Shown: positions 17,822 to 25,120 of the stretch, in pieces | Layout of the letters: every line of letters begins with the position of its first letter | Position numbering within the stretch: position 1 is the stretch's first letter | Assembly (NCBI RefSeq): GCF_001570925.1 | Contig: NZ_BCSP01000007.1 | Location: 28,556-92,555 of the forward strand | Direction of reading: 5' to 3' | Origin: [Zimmermannella] bifida NBRC 103089 | Lineage (GTDB): Bacteria > Actinomycetota > Actinomycetes > Actinomycetales > Microbacteriaceae | Length of the DNA: 64,000 nt | The notes under the pieces: model-generated | Told to the model about the DNA's origin: nothing | Seen by the model: the letters and a program-made list of their open reading frames with translations, nothing else | Database searches by the model: none | Made by a program: the position numbers and the translations under genes

Positions 17822-18759
17822 CTGCTCCCGGCACTCCTGCGGAGCTTGCAGTCGAGGGTTCGGATGCGGATGCGATCGCGGACCGCAAGGCGGAGGCACG
17901 CTCGAAGTACCGCATCCGTTCGTTCTCGATGCGCGGCCACAATCGTATGGCACGCGACTACGACGAGGTACTCGAACAGCATGCGCCCACGTACTTGATT
18001 GATCTTCCGGCTGGCCCGAGCACGGCCACGATCGCGGCGGATGCGCGTGTTGATTTGGATGCGGAGTTCGGTCGCCGTGCACCACTCGTTGTAGAGATCG
18101 GCCCGGGTAATGGCGAGCAGCTGACGCACGCTGCGGCCGCGCACCCCGACTGGAACTTTGTGGCGTTTGAAGCCTGGCACCCGGGCGTTGCCAAGTGCAT
18201 CGGCAACTTTGCGCGCGCGGGGCTGACGAATGTGCGAATTATTGAGGCGGACGCCGCGCAGGCGTTGCCGATTATCTTCGGGCTCGAAGTGAGCACGGAT
18301 GAATTGGCCACGCAGGGCGGGTACGGCGTGGGCGTTGACGGTACCGGTGCGACGACTGGCCGTCGTGACCCGTCGCATCCAAATGCCTCAAACCCGCTGG
18401 CACATGAACTCTGGACGTTCTTCCCCGACCCGTGGCGCAAGGCGCGTCACCACAAGCGTCGTCTGGTGAACGAAGTGTTTGCCAGCACGGTTGCCGGCAT
18501 TCTGGAACCGGGCGGTACGTGGCGCTTGGCGACGGACTGGGAAAACTACGCCTGGCAGATGCGCAATGTGGTTGAGGATTCGCCACACTTCGACAATCCG
18601 CACTTGGGTGAACGCCCGGATCCGGCCGATGACGAACCTGAGCGCGGCGGCTTCGCGCCGCGGTTCGAGGGGCGCCTGCTGACGCACTTCGAGGAGCGCG
18701 GTCAGCTTGCCGGTCGCCCCGCCCACGACATCGTCGGCGTGCGCAAGGAGCTCGCGTAA
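17818..18759 (+). CDS. trmB: tRNA (guanine(46)-N7)-methyltransferase
   Basis: TrmB makes m7G46 in the variable loop of tRNAs, using SAM. 313 residues against about 210-260 for most bacterial TrmB proteins. The excess lies in an N-terminal extension of about 70 residues and an insertion (about residues 155-195, Gly/Thr/Asp-rich) before the catalytic motif. SAM motif I is VVEIGPGNGEQL, and FVAFEAWHPGVAKCI follows. The active-site segment FFPDPWRKARHHKRRLVN and FRLATDWENYA-like (WRLATDWENYAWQM) are canonical. The start is GTG at 17818; see the overlapping leader ORF. It is divergent from dapA. Confidence 0.93.
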   Translation: MTAPGTPAELAVEGSDADAIADRKAEARSKYRIRSFSMRGHNRMARDYDEVLEQHAPTYLIDLPAGPSTATIAADARVDLDAEFGRRAPLVVEIGPGNGEQLTHAAAAHPDWNFVAFEAWHPGVAKCIGNFARAGLTNVRIIEADAAQALPIIFGLEVSTDELATQGGYGVGVDGTGATTGRRDPSHPNASNPLAHELWTFFPDPWRKARHHKRRLVNEVFASTVAGILEPGGTWRLATDWENYAWQMRNVVEDSPHFDNPHLGERPDPADDEPERGGFAPRFEGRLLTHFEERGQLAGRPAHDIVGVRKELA

Positions 18760-18865
18760 CGAAGTGAACATCGCTGTCCCCAGATCGTTTACTTGTGGTG
18801 CTACGATCTGGCGCCCCACGAGGGAGGGCAACTCTCCCCCGATCTTCAACGGCGAGGAGGACAGC

Positions 18866-19169
18866 ATGGCCACACTGTATATTCGCGAAGACGAATTAGG
18901 AATGGCCGGTGAACGACTATCGGAGGTCGCATCCGAGATGACGAATCCGACTCTTTCCGAGTGCGCTGCGGCGGAATCATTAGCTATGCCGGGGGGGCAA
19001 CGAAGCCGACTTAGAAGGCACGACCGACGCCATAACGAGGCTCTTAAGAAATCTTACTTCAGTCATTGCTGAAGCCAGTAATGACTGTTACGCGGTAGCC
19101 GACGACTTTGAACACGTCGACTCAGCGCTTGCCAAAGCCTTTGAAGTCACGTTGGGAGACGGCCGATGA
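18866..19169 (+). pseudogene. WXG100-like (ESAT-6 superfamily) gene split at a run of seven G
   Basis: GAGGAGG lies seven bases before ATG 18866. The frame runs through MATLYIREDELGMAGERL to a G7 tract at 18991-18997. As written, it then gives a basic, unlikely tail and stops at 19072. Removing one G, or a +1 slip, joins it to a clean downstream frame ending at 19169. The joined product is exactly 100 residues, two helices around a PGGN turn, with YAVAD near the C-terminus matching the YxxxD/E type VII secretion signal. Length, helix-turn-helix shape and YxxxD fit the WXG100 superfamily, although the W of WxG is absent. Whether the split is a real frameshift, phase variation or a base-calling error cannot be told here. 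Confidence 0.6.
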
Positions 19170-19240
19170 CGACTTGGGAGGATCTTAGGAGTTGGGATGA
19201 TGCCCCTCTGGAGGCCGCATTGCATCGACCAGCTACATGA
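19166..19240 (+). pseudogene. 24-codon remnant, probable start of a type VII secretion effector
   Basis: ATG at 19166 overlaps the stop of the preceding WXG100-like frame (ATGA), as in cotranslated secretion cassettes. It reads MTTWEDLRSWDDAPLEAA and stops at 19240. Tandem WXG100-like genes in actinobacteria are often followed by a large effector that begins with a similar W-D-P-L pattern, so I read this as the surviving start of such a gene, with the body deleted. The identification is inference from pattern and context; the remnant is too short to prove it. Confidence 0.4.
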
Positions 19241-19280
19241 TTCAGCAATCCAATAGCTACGGCAACATAAGTTACATTCA

Positions 19281-19865
19281 ATGACCAGAAATAGAGCACC
19301 CCGAACACAGTGCTTTGTTGTGGTTCTGTTTTTCCTAGCGGGCCACATGGCTGGGTGCACGCATCCAACATCGCCAGATCCCCCTAACTACCCCAGCCAC
19401 TCGGCCAGTGAAATGAAAGAACGCTCGCTCGAACTGCAGCGGGAAATTCTGGACGTAATGCCTCCGGAAGCCATCAAAGGAAACTCACTTCCAGGGCCGG
19501 GCGAACTTGAATTCACCTTGCTCGAATGCGAACCCATTTTCTCGAATGAGAACGATTCGAATGCTGGGCAACAGGCCGTTCAATACCCGGGAACATTTGC
19601 TGTGGAGTTGAACGATGAGGCCCAAGGAAGTGATATTGCCAATGCGATACTGGCCGACACCCTGGAGTCATTGCCAGAACTCAGCCCAGTCAACGAAGGC
19701 GATTCTCCAGGACTGGGCGTGAATCTTTCAACGAGCGATGGGTTCATCATCAGTATCGATACCGTTCGTCCAAAAGGCAGCAAGTCTGCCGTGGTGCAGG
19801 TCGACGTCTGGAGTCCGTGTTTTTACCCGAGCGAAGGCACGCTGCCACCGGGCAGCCAGGTCTGA
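19281..19865 (+). CDS. putative lipoprotein, possible immunity protein
   Basis: A 194-residue protein with a lipoprotein signal: basic start MTRNRAPRTQ, hydrophobic CFVVVLFFLAGHMAG, and Cys at about residue 26 in HMAGC. The mature part begins with a Pro/Ser-rich linker and contains no domain I recognise. Two further Cys (LLECEP and SPCFYP) could form a disulphide. Base composition is visibly lower in GC than the neighbours and codon use includes more AT-ending codons, suggesting acquisition by transfer. Its position directly after a WXG100-like gene and a truncated effector start suggests an immunity protein that outlived its toxin. That role is inference only. No strong ribosome-binding site precedes ATG 19281. 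Confidence 0.7.
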   Translation: MTRNRAPRTQCFVVVLFFLAGHMAGCTHPTSPDPPNYPSHSASEMKERSLELQREILDVMPPEAIKGNSLPGPGELEFTLLECEPIFSNENDSNAGQQAVQYPGTFAVELNDEAQGSDIANAILADTLESLPELSPVNEGDSPGLGVNLSTSDGFIISIDTVRPKGSKSAVVQVDVWSPCFYPSEGTLPPGSQV

Positions 19866-19899
19866 TGGCCGCACCTTCACTGATCGCAGGTATTCCTAG

Positions 19900-20466
19900 C
19901 CCGCAAATATAAGCATTTGGCAACAAGCCGTTTACCATTGGTTGCCCGAAGCTGGTATCTTCCGCTACTCGGCAGACGGCGCCACTGAGCGCATCGCCCG
20001 CTTCGACGAGAAGCTCTTCACCCCTGGTGCTGCTGACTTCATGACCAACGACGAAGAGAGCTCGGGAATCATCCCAGTTCCGTTCCTCGGCGAAGGTGCA
20101 TTCCTGCTTGACGCTCAGGTACACGCTGGAACCGGAGACAACGTCACCGTTCAGCACGGCCAGCTGATGCTCATGCGCATCGAAGAGCCAACCCCGACCA
20201 CCACTGCGGAACCGGTAGAAACCACCGAAGCACCGGTTGAGACCACTGAGGCTCCGGTTGAGACCACTGAGGCTCCGGCTGAGTCGACCGAAGCTGCGGC
20301 AACCACCGCTGCGCCGGTAGCTGGCGAGAAGAACGACGCTGCTGGCGACCTGGCAGCAACCGGTAACGAGTTCAACCCGGTACTGCCTGCTGGTCTGGCC
20401 GTTGCCGCCGGTGCCGTAGGTACCTACCTGGTTGCACGTCGTCGCGGATTTGCTGACGAGGCGTAA
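19900..20466 (+). pseudogene. 3' remnant of a sortase-anchored PhoX/DUF839-like surface protein
   Basis: The frame is open from just after a stop at 19897, without a credible start; the first possible one is TTG at 19942. The segment WQQAVYHWLPEAGIFRYSAD and then TNDEESSGIIPVPFLGEGAF is the C-terminal part of PhoX-like (DUF839) proteins. It is followed by QVHAGTGDNVTVQHGQL, then a wall-spanning linker of repeated VETTEAP units. The end has a sorting signal: LAATG, a hydrophobic stretch and RRR. LAxTG is the motif of class E sortases of high-GC actinobacteria. The whole N-terminal beta-propeller is missing and is replaced by the low-GC island. An intact 3' end with a terminator shows the gene once had full length. 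Confidence 0.7.
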
Positions 20467-20479
20467 GCCACTCACCACG

Positions 20480-20511
20480 GCGGGGTGCACCTTCGGGTGT
20501 GCCCCGCTTTT
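20480..20511 (+). terminator. intrinsic terminator after the surface-protein remnant
   Basis: GCGGGGTGCACC, loop TTCG, GGTGTGCCCCGC then TTTT, thirteen bases past the stop. The stem includes two G-T pairs and a stable UUCG loop. Confidence 0.85.
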
Positions 20512-20572
20512 GGGTTTCCTGGGTGGTTCGTTGCGCGTTTAGCTGGCGGTCTTCGGTTCTATTGAGCGCTGT

Positions 20573-20653
20573 GGTGTGCTGCGGCTCATCATTTTGGCCG
20601 CACCGGATGGTTTTGGCAGTCAAATAAACGATTTTGATGAGCCGGAGCACACC
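20573..20653. repeat. long inverted repeat, element 1 of a three-element array
   Basis: Arms GGTGTGCTGCGGCTCATCA (20573-20591) and TGATGAGCCGGAGCACACC (20635-20653) pair over 19 positions with one mismatch, around a 43-nt loop beginning TTTTGGCCGC. No open reading frame of interest overlaps. Shares the inner arm CTCATCA/TGATGAGCC with element 3. Confidence 0.85.
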
Positions 20654-20678
20654 GTCGCCGAACGAGTCGTCGCAAAAC

Positions 20679-20754
20679 TGTTACAACTGTCACCTTTTGC
20701 CGCTTTTCGCGACGCTACGGGCCAAGTCTGCCGGTTTTGGTGACAGTTGGAACA
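20679..20754. repeat. long inverted repeat, element 2 of the array
   Basis: Arms TGTTACAACTGTCACC (20679-20694) and GGTGACAGTTGGAACA (20739-20754) pair over 16 positions with one mismatch, around a 44-nt loop beginning TTTTGCCGC and ending CCGGTTTT. It starts 25 bp after element 1. Confidence 0.85.
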
Positions 20755-20771
20755 CTCGCGAACCGCAAGAA

Positions 20772-20846
20772 GTCGTTTGACTCATCAATTGCGACATTTC
20801 GCGGCCAAATTCCCGCCGAAACCCCCGTTTTGATGAGCCAAACGAC
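20772..20846. repeat. long inverted repeat, element 3 of the array
   Basis: Arms GTCGTTTGACTCATCA (20772-20787) and TGATGAGCCAAACGAC (20831-20846) pair over 16 positions with one mismatch, around a 43-nt loop. It starts 17 bp after element 2. The 20512-20911 gap holds only this array; I see no gene in it. Confidence 0.85.
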
Positions 20847-20911
20847 GCCTCCCCGTCCCAAGCACGCAGTGTCAGGACGTCAGAGCACAGACAACAGGCA
20901 CAGGGCTAGCG

Positions 20912-22423
20912 CTACGCGACGCGATCGACTGCCCGCTCGACAACCAGACCGTCGTCGGGCAGTTCGATCCGTACTGATGCGATACCGTTCGCATCCACCC
21001 GCACCGTTTCGATGACGCGTGGGCCCTGATCGGTGCGTTCAACCGGCACCGCGTTCAGGTCGCGGCCGTCACGCAAGTGTGCGGCGAACGGAACCGCGAC
21101 CGTCGTCAGCGGCGAAATATCCCCTGTGGCCTCGCCACGCGCGTCCACCGCCGAGTACTCGACAAACCGGAACCAGCCCACATTGTGTGCCGCGCGGTAC
21201 TCGCGCCGGGCCACGACGCTGCCATCGGCATCGGGCAGCGCATCGGGCGCAACCAGCGCATCAAACGTGACGCCCGCACCACCCTGGCGTTCACGGAACA
21301 CCCCAATCCCCCGCGCCAACCGGTCGCGCAAGCGGTAACCAGATTCGGGACTCGCCGCGATCGCCAACCCAATTGCGGTGGATGCGGCTGGGTACGGCGA
21401 GCGGTGCACGCGGCGCCCGAACCGCTCACGCAACAGACGCGGCACCAACGGCAACCCGCTGGCACCACCAACGAGGTAAATACCCGCGATGTCGGTATCG
21501 ACCAGCCCGGTGTCCACCCGCTCACCGATCAGCGGCAGCATCGCTTCCATGCTGCGCGCAACCAACGGCGCCGACGCCTCATAGAACTCGTCGACCGGCA
21601 CCACAACGTCGTCATCGCCGATCTCAAGCACCATGCGACGCGATTGCGGCGCCAAGCGCTCCTTTGCCGTGCGAGCTTCGTCAAGCAGTCGCCCGCGCGC
21701 ACGGTCACCGAACACGTCATCGGTTCGCCCCGCGTGGGCAAGCGCCAGATCGGCCAAGACCGCATCGAAGTCATCGCCACCCAGCTTGCTGATGCCGAGC
21801 GAGCGAATCACCTCGTGGTCGGTGCCGTCGATGCGCACCAATGAGGCATCGAACGTGCCACCACCTAGGTCATACACGAGCACACTGGTGCGCTTCGAGT
21901 TAATGCCGCGCGGATGACGGTGCGTGTATTCGAACGCCGCAGCGCTGGGCTCATTCACGAGCGCGATGACTTCGATGTCGGCACGAGTAAACGCGTCTAG
22001 GGTCAGCAATCGCTGCGCACTGTGCGCATTCGCGGGCACACCAATAACCGCTTCGATCGGCTCATTGTTGCATTCGCCACCCCAAAACGGGCTGTTGCGA
22101 ATCTGCTCGGCAACATGCGTCGCGAACGCGACCAGCACCTCGTTCAGCGGGCGTTGGATAGGGCCGAACCGCACCGGCGTATCGGCTGTAACCGTCGGCA
22201 ATGCCAGCAATCGCTTGAACGAACGCACCAGCGTAAGCCCGTCATGCTGCCGCTCGAGTGCATCGTGGCCGCAAACAAACTCGTCACCATCAAGTGCGAT
22301 CGCCGTCGGAATGTGTTCGTGCGAGTCACCGAGCGGGTCCGTGACTCCGAGCACCGGATAGTTGCCGCGGTCGGCAACTGCGATCAGGGTTCGGGTAGTG
22401 CCAAAGTCAATGCCAACGCGCAT
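20912..22423 (-). CDS. Hsp70/DnaK-like ATPase with a reduced substrate domain
   Basis: A 503-residue actin-fold ATPase. Phosphate 1 is MRVGIDFGTTRTLIAV, phosphate 2 is VYDLGGGTFDASLVRI, and the adenosine motif is IYLVGGASGLPLVPRLL. EVIALVNEPSAAAFEYT is the typical connect region. After the nucleotide-binding domain (about 1-375) come only about 125 residues, too short for the usual beta-sandwich plus helical lid of DnaK (total about 610-640). It thus resembles the short Hsp70-like proteins (HscC/YegD type). I chose ATG at 22423, where the canonical GIDFGTT start occurs; the frame is open to 22495. No DnaJ or GrpE is adjacent. Client and role unknown. Confidence 0.85.
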   Translation of the reverse strand: MRVGIDFGTTRTLIAVADRGNYPVLGVTDPLGDSHEHIPTAIALDGDEFVCGHDALERQHDGLTLVRSFKRLLALPTVTADTPVRFGPIQRPLNEVLVAFATHVAEQIRNSPFWGGECNNEPIEAVIGVPANAHSAQRLLTLDAFTRADIEVIALVNEPSAAAFEYTHRHPRGINSKRTSVLVYDLGGGTFDASLVRIDGTDHEVIRSLGISKLGGDDFDAVLADLALAHAGRTDDVFGDRARGRLLDEARTAKERLAPQSRRMVLEIGDDDVVVPVDEFYEASAPLVARSMEAMLPLIGERVDTGLVDTDIAGIYLVGGASGLPLVPRLLRERFGRRVHRSPYPAASTAIGLAIAASPESGYRLRDRLARGIGVFRERQGGAGVTFDALVAPDALPDADGSVVARREYRAAHNVGWFRFVEYSAVDARGEATGDISPLTTVAVPFAAHLRDGRDLNAVPVERTDQGPRVIETVRVDANGIASVRIELPDDGLVVERAVDRVA

Positions 22424-22519
22424 GCCAAGCACGCTAACAACCGCCGGTGACGACAGGGTTACGGGCACCCGCAAATGGTTGCAGGCACACCGCATCCACC
22501 CGGCACACGACCGCGAGCG

Positions 22520-24361
22520 CTACTTCTTCTCTTCGACGTCGCCCGAAAGTGCCGCGATGAACGCCTTCTGCGGCACCTCGACGCGACCAACCATCTTCAT
22601 GCGCTTCTTACCTTCCTTCTGCTTCTCGAGCAGCTTGCGCTTACGGCTAATGTCACCGCCATAGCACTTGGCAAGAACGTCCTTGCGGATCGCGCGGATA
22701 GTTTCTCGAGCAATGATGCGGGCACCAATTGCGGCCTGGATCGGTACTTCGAACTGCTGCCGAGGAATCAGCTTGCGCAGGCGCTCGGCCATCATCGTGC
22801 CGTAGCTGTAGGCCGAGTCGCGGTGCACGATTGCGCTGAACGCATCCACCTTTTCGCCCTGCAGCAGGATGTCGACTTTGACCAGGTCGTCGGCCTGGTC
22901 ACCGATCGGTTCGTAGTCGAGCGAGGCGTAGCCCTGCGTACGCGACTTGAGCTGGTCGAAGAAGTCGAACACGATCTCGCCCAGCGGCAGCGTGTAGCGC
23001 AGTTCGACGCGCTCTTCGGAGAGGTACTCCATCGAGATCAGCGAGCCGCGGCGAGATTCGCACAGCTCCATGACCTTGCCGATATATTCCTTCGGCACCA
23101 GGATGCTCGCGCGCACGATCGGTTCGCGCACTTCGCTGATCTTGCCTTCCGGGAACTCCGACGGGTTGGTGACGTGGTGCGTCACGCCGTCTTCGGTCAC
23201 GGCGTCGTAGGTCACGCTTGGCGCGGTGGTGATGATGTCGAGGTCGAACTCACGTGAAAGTCGCTCGGTGATGATCTCGAGGTGCAGGAGCCCGAGGAAA
23301 CCAACGCGAAAACCAAATCCGAGCGCGACCGAGGTTTCGGGTTCGTAGTTCAGGGCAGCGTCTTCGAGCTTGAGCTTGTCGAGCGCTTCGCGCAGGTCGG
23401 TGTAGTCGCCGGCTTCGATCGGGTACAGACCCGAGAACACCATGGGCTTCGGTTCGACATAACCTGGCAGGCCTTCGGTCGCCGGCTTGGTCGCGTTCGT
23501 GACAGTGTCACCAACCTTGGACTGGCGCACGTCCTTCACACCGGTAATGAGGTAGCCCACTTCACCAACGGCAAGGCCCTTCGCCTTCTTCGGCTCCGGC
23601 GATGAGACACCGAGCTCAAGCAGTTCGTGGTTGGCACCGGTCGAGATCATCTGGATCTTCTCGCCAGCACGAATCTCGCCATCAACGACACGAACGTACG
23701 TCACCACGCCGCGGTAGGTGTCGTAGACCGAGTCAAAGATCATGGCGCGAGCGGATGCGTCGCGGTCGCCCTTTGGTGCCGGGATGCGGTCGACAATACG
23801 GTCGAGTAGCGCTTCGACACCCATACCGGTCTTACCGGAAACCCGCAGGACGTCTTCGGGGTCGCCGCCGATCAGGCCAGCGATTTCTTCGGCGTAGCGT
23901 TCGGGATCGGCTGCCGGGAGGTCAATCTTGTTGAGGACCGGGATGATTTCGAGGTCGTTCTCGATGGCCAAATACAGGTTGGCGAGCGTTTGCGCTTCGA
24001 TGCCCTGTGCCGCATCCACGAGCAGTACCGCACCTTCACAGGCTGCGAGCGAACGCGAAACCTCGTACGAAAAGTCAACGTGACCGGGGGTGTCGATCAT
24101 GTTGAGGATGAAGTCTTCTTCATTGACGTGCCACGGCATGCGCACGGCCTGCGACTTGATCGTGATGCCACGTTCGCGTTCGAGGTCCATCTTGTCGAGG
24201 TACTGCGCGCGCATCACGCGGTCTTCAACGGATCCGGTCAGCTGCAGCATGCGGTCGGCCAGGGTCGATTTTCCGTGGTCGATGTGCGCAATGATGCAGA
24301 AGTTGCGGATGCGCTCAGCGGGTGTCGCGAGCGGCTGCAAGATGTTGGGCTGTTTCGGCAT
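22520..24361 (-). CDS. lepA: elongation factor 4 (LepA)
   Basis: A translational GTPase that acts on ribosomes in initiation/elongation quality control. 613 residues. G1 AHIDHGKST is at 25-33, G2 lies in [12 protein letters not shown]3 is DTPGHVDF and G4 is NKIDLPAAD. Domains II, III and V follow, then the LepA-specific C-terminal domain ending [20 protein letters not shown], which lacks EF-G domain IV. The longer frame to 24427 is rejected because [20 protein letters not shown] matches the family start. It is divergent from rpsT (213 bp between starts), a common actinobacterial arrangement. Confidence 0.97.
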   Translation of the reverse strand: MPKQPNILQPLATPAERIRNFCIIAHIDHGKSTLADRMLQLTGSVEDRVMRAQYLDKMDLERERGITIKSQAVRMPWHVNEEDFILNMIDTPGHVDFSYEVSRSLAACEGAVLLVDAAQGIEAQTLANLYLAIENDLEIIPVLNKIDLPAADPERYAEEIAGLIGGDPEDVLRVSGKTGMGVEALLDRIVDRIPAPKGDRDASARAMIFDSVYDTYRGVVTYVRVVDGEIRAGEKIQMISTGANHELLELGVSSPEPKKAKGLAVGEVGYLITGVKDVRQSKVGDTVTNATKPATEGLPGYVEPKPMVFSGLYPIEAGDYTDLREALDKLKLEDAALNYEPETSVALGFGFRVGFLGLLHLEIITERLSREFDLDIITTAPSVTYDAVTEDGVTHHVTNPSEFPEGKISEVREPIVRASILVPKEYIGKVMELCESRRGSLISMEYLSEERVELRYTLPLGEIVFDFFDQLKSRTQGYASLDYEPIGDQADDLVKVDILLQGEKVDAFSAIVHRDSAYSYGTMMAERLRKLIPRQQFEVPIQAAIGARIIARETIRAIRKDVLAKCYGGDISRKRKLLEKQKEGKKRMKMVGRVEVPQKAFIAALSGDVEEKK

Positions 24362-24574
24362 GGTGTCCGCAATTCTCGCATGTATTGCGCGGCTTGTGGG
24401 GCGGCCTGCCGCGGATGTCAGAACCACTCATGAATAAATCGCGTGCATCCGAGTCGCCTGGCTGGTAAAGTTGAGCGTTGGCTTACGCGTACCCCACTCG
24501 ACGCGAGGCGTGCTGCGGTCCCTCTACCCGCATCCACGCAACCGAAAACTCAACCTCCACACGAAAGTAGTCAC

Positions 24575-24844
24575 GTGGCAAACATCAAGTCGCAGATTAA
24601 GCGCATCGGCACCAACCGCAAGGCGACCGAGCGCAACAAGGCATACAAGTCGGAGCTCCGCACCGCGATCCGTCGCGTTCGCGAAGCTGCTGCCGAAGGC
24701 AACGTAGAGAAGGCACAGACCGCTCTCGCCTTCGCTTCGAAGAAGCTCGACAAGGCTGTTTCGAAGGGTGTCATCCACAAGAACCAGGCTGCGAACCGCA
24801 AGTCGGCTATCGCCAAGCTGGTCAACGCGATCGACGCTAAGTAA
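24575..24844 (+). CDS. rpsT: 30S ribosomal protein S20
   Basis: S20 binds 16S rRNA helices 9 and 44 in the body of the small subunit. 89 residues, mostly helical and basic. It begins (V)[20 protein letters not shown] with GTG at 24575, and ends [20 protein letters not shown], both canonical. The longer frame from 24443 is an artefact of an open leader. A modest GAAAG precedes the start. A strong intrinsic terminator follows 27 bp after the stop. The gene is divergent from lepA. Confidence 0.98.
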   Translation: MANIKSQIKRIGTNRKATERNKAYKSELRTAIRRVREAAAEGNVEKAQTALAFASKKLDKAVSKGVIHKNQAANRKSAIAKLVNAIDAK

Positions 24845-24871
24845 GTTTCGCCGGCATCGCCGGTACACAGG

Positions 24872-24898
24872 AATTGGGCTCCTCGGGGCCCAATTTTT
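24872..24898 (+). terminator. intrinsic terminator of rpsT
   Basis: AATTGGGC against GCCCAATT with an intervening loop, followed by TTTTTG. Typical for a highly expressed ribosomal protein gene. Confidence 0.92.
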
Positions 24899-25120
24899 GT
24901 TTTCCGCCTTCAGTCACACCCGCAAACCAATATCTGCGAAGTCAACCATCTCCAACATGGTGCACTGAGCCGAGGGCGGAGGCGCTATGCACCTCCGATG
25001 CGCTGTATCTGCACCACTTTGGAGATTTGCCCGGTCAAAGGTTGCGGCGTCGTGGTGTTCTCCCGCCCGGCCAGCACCACTATCGGACGTTACCCATGCG
25101 GCTTCCGTCATGCTTGAGAG

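Noticed and set aside
20573..20846. Integron attC sites as an explanation of the three inverted repeats
   Set aside because: The size, single internal mismatches and large loops recall attC, but the GTTRRRY/RYYYAAC core sites are not at the arm ends, there are no cassettes between elements and no integrase is in the window.
20573..20846. CRISPR array
   Set aside because: The three elements are inverted, not direct, repeats; their arms differ and there is no cas gene nearby.
20737..21015. 92-codon plus-strand frame within the repeat array and the end of the DnaK-like gene
   Set aside because: It crosses repeat element 3 and runs into the opposite strand of a real gene, with low-complexity basic sequence; not credible as a protein.
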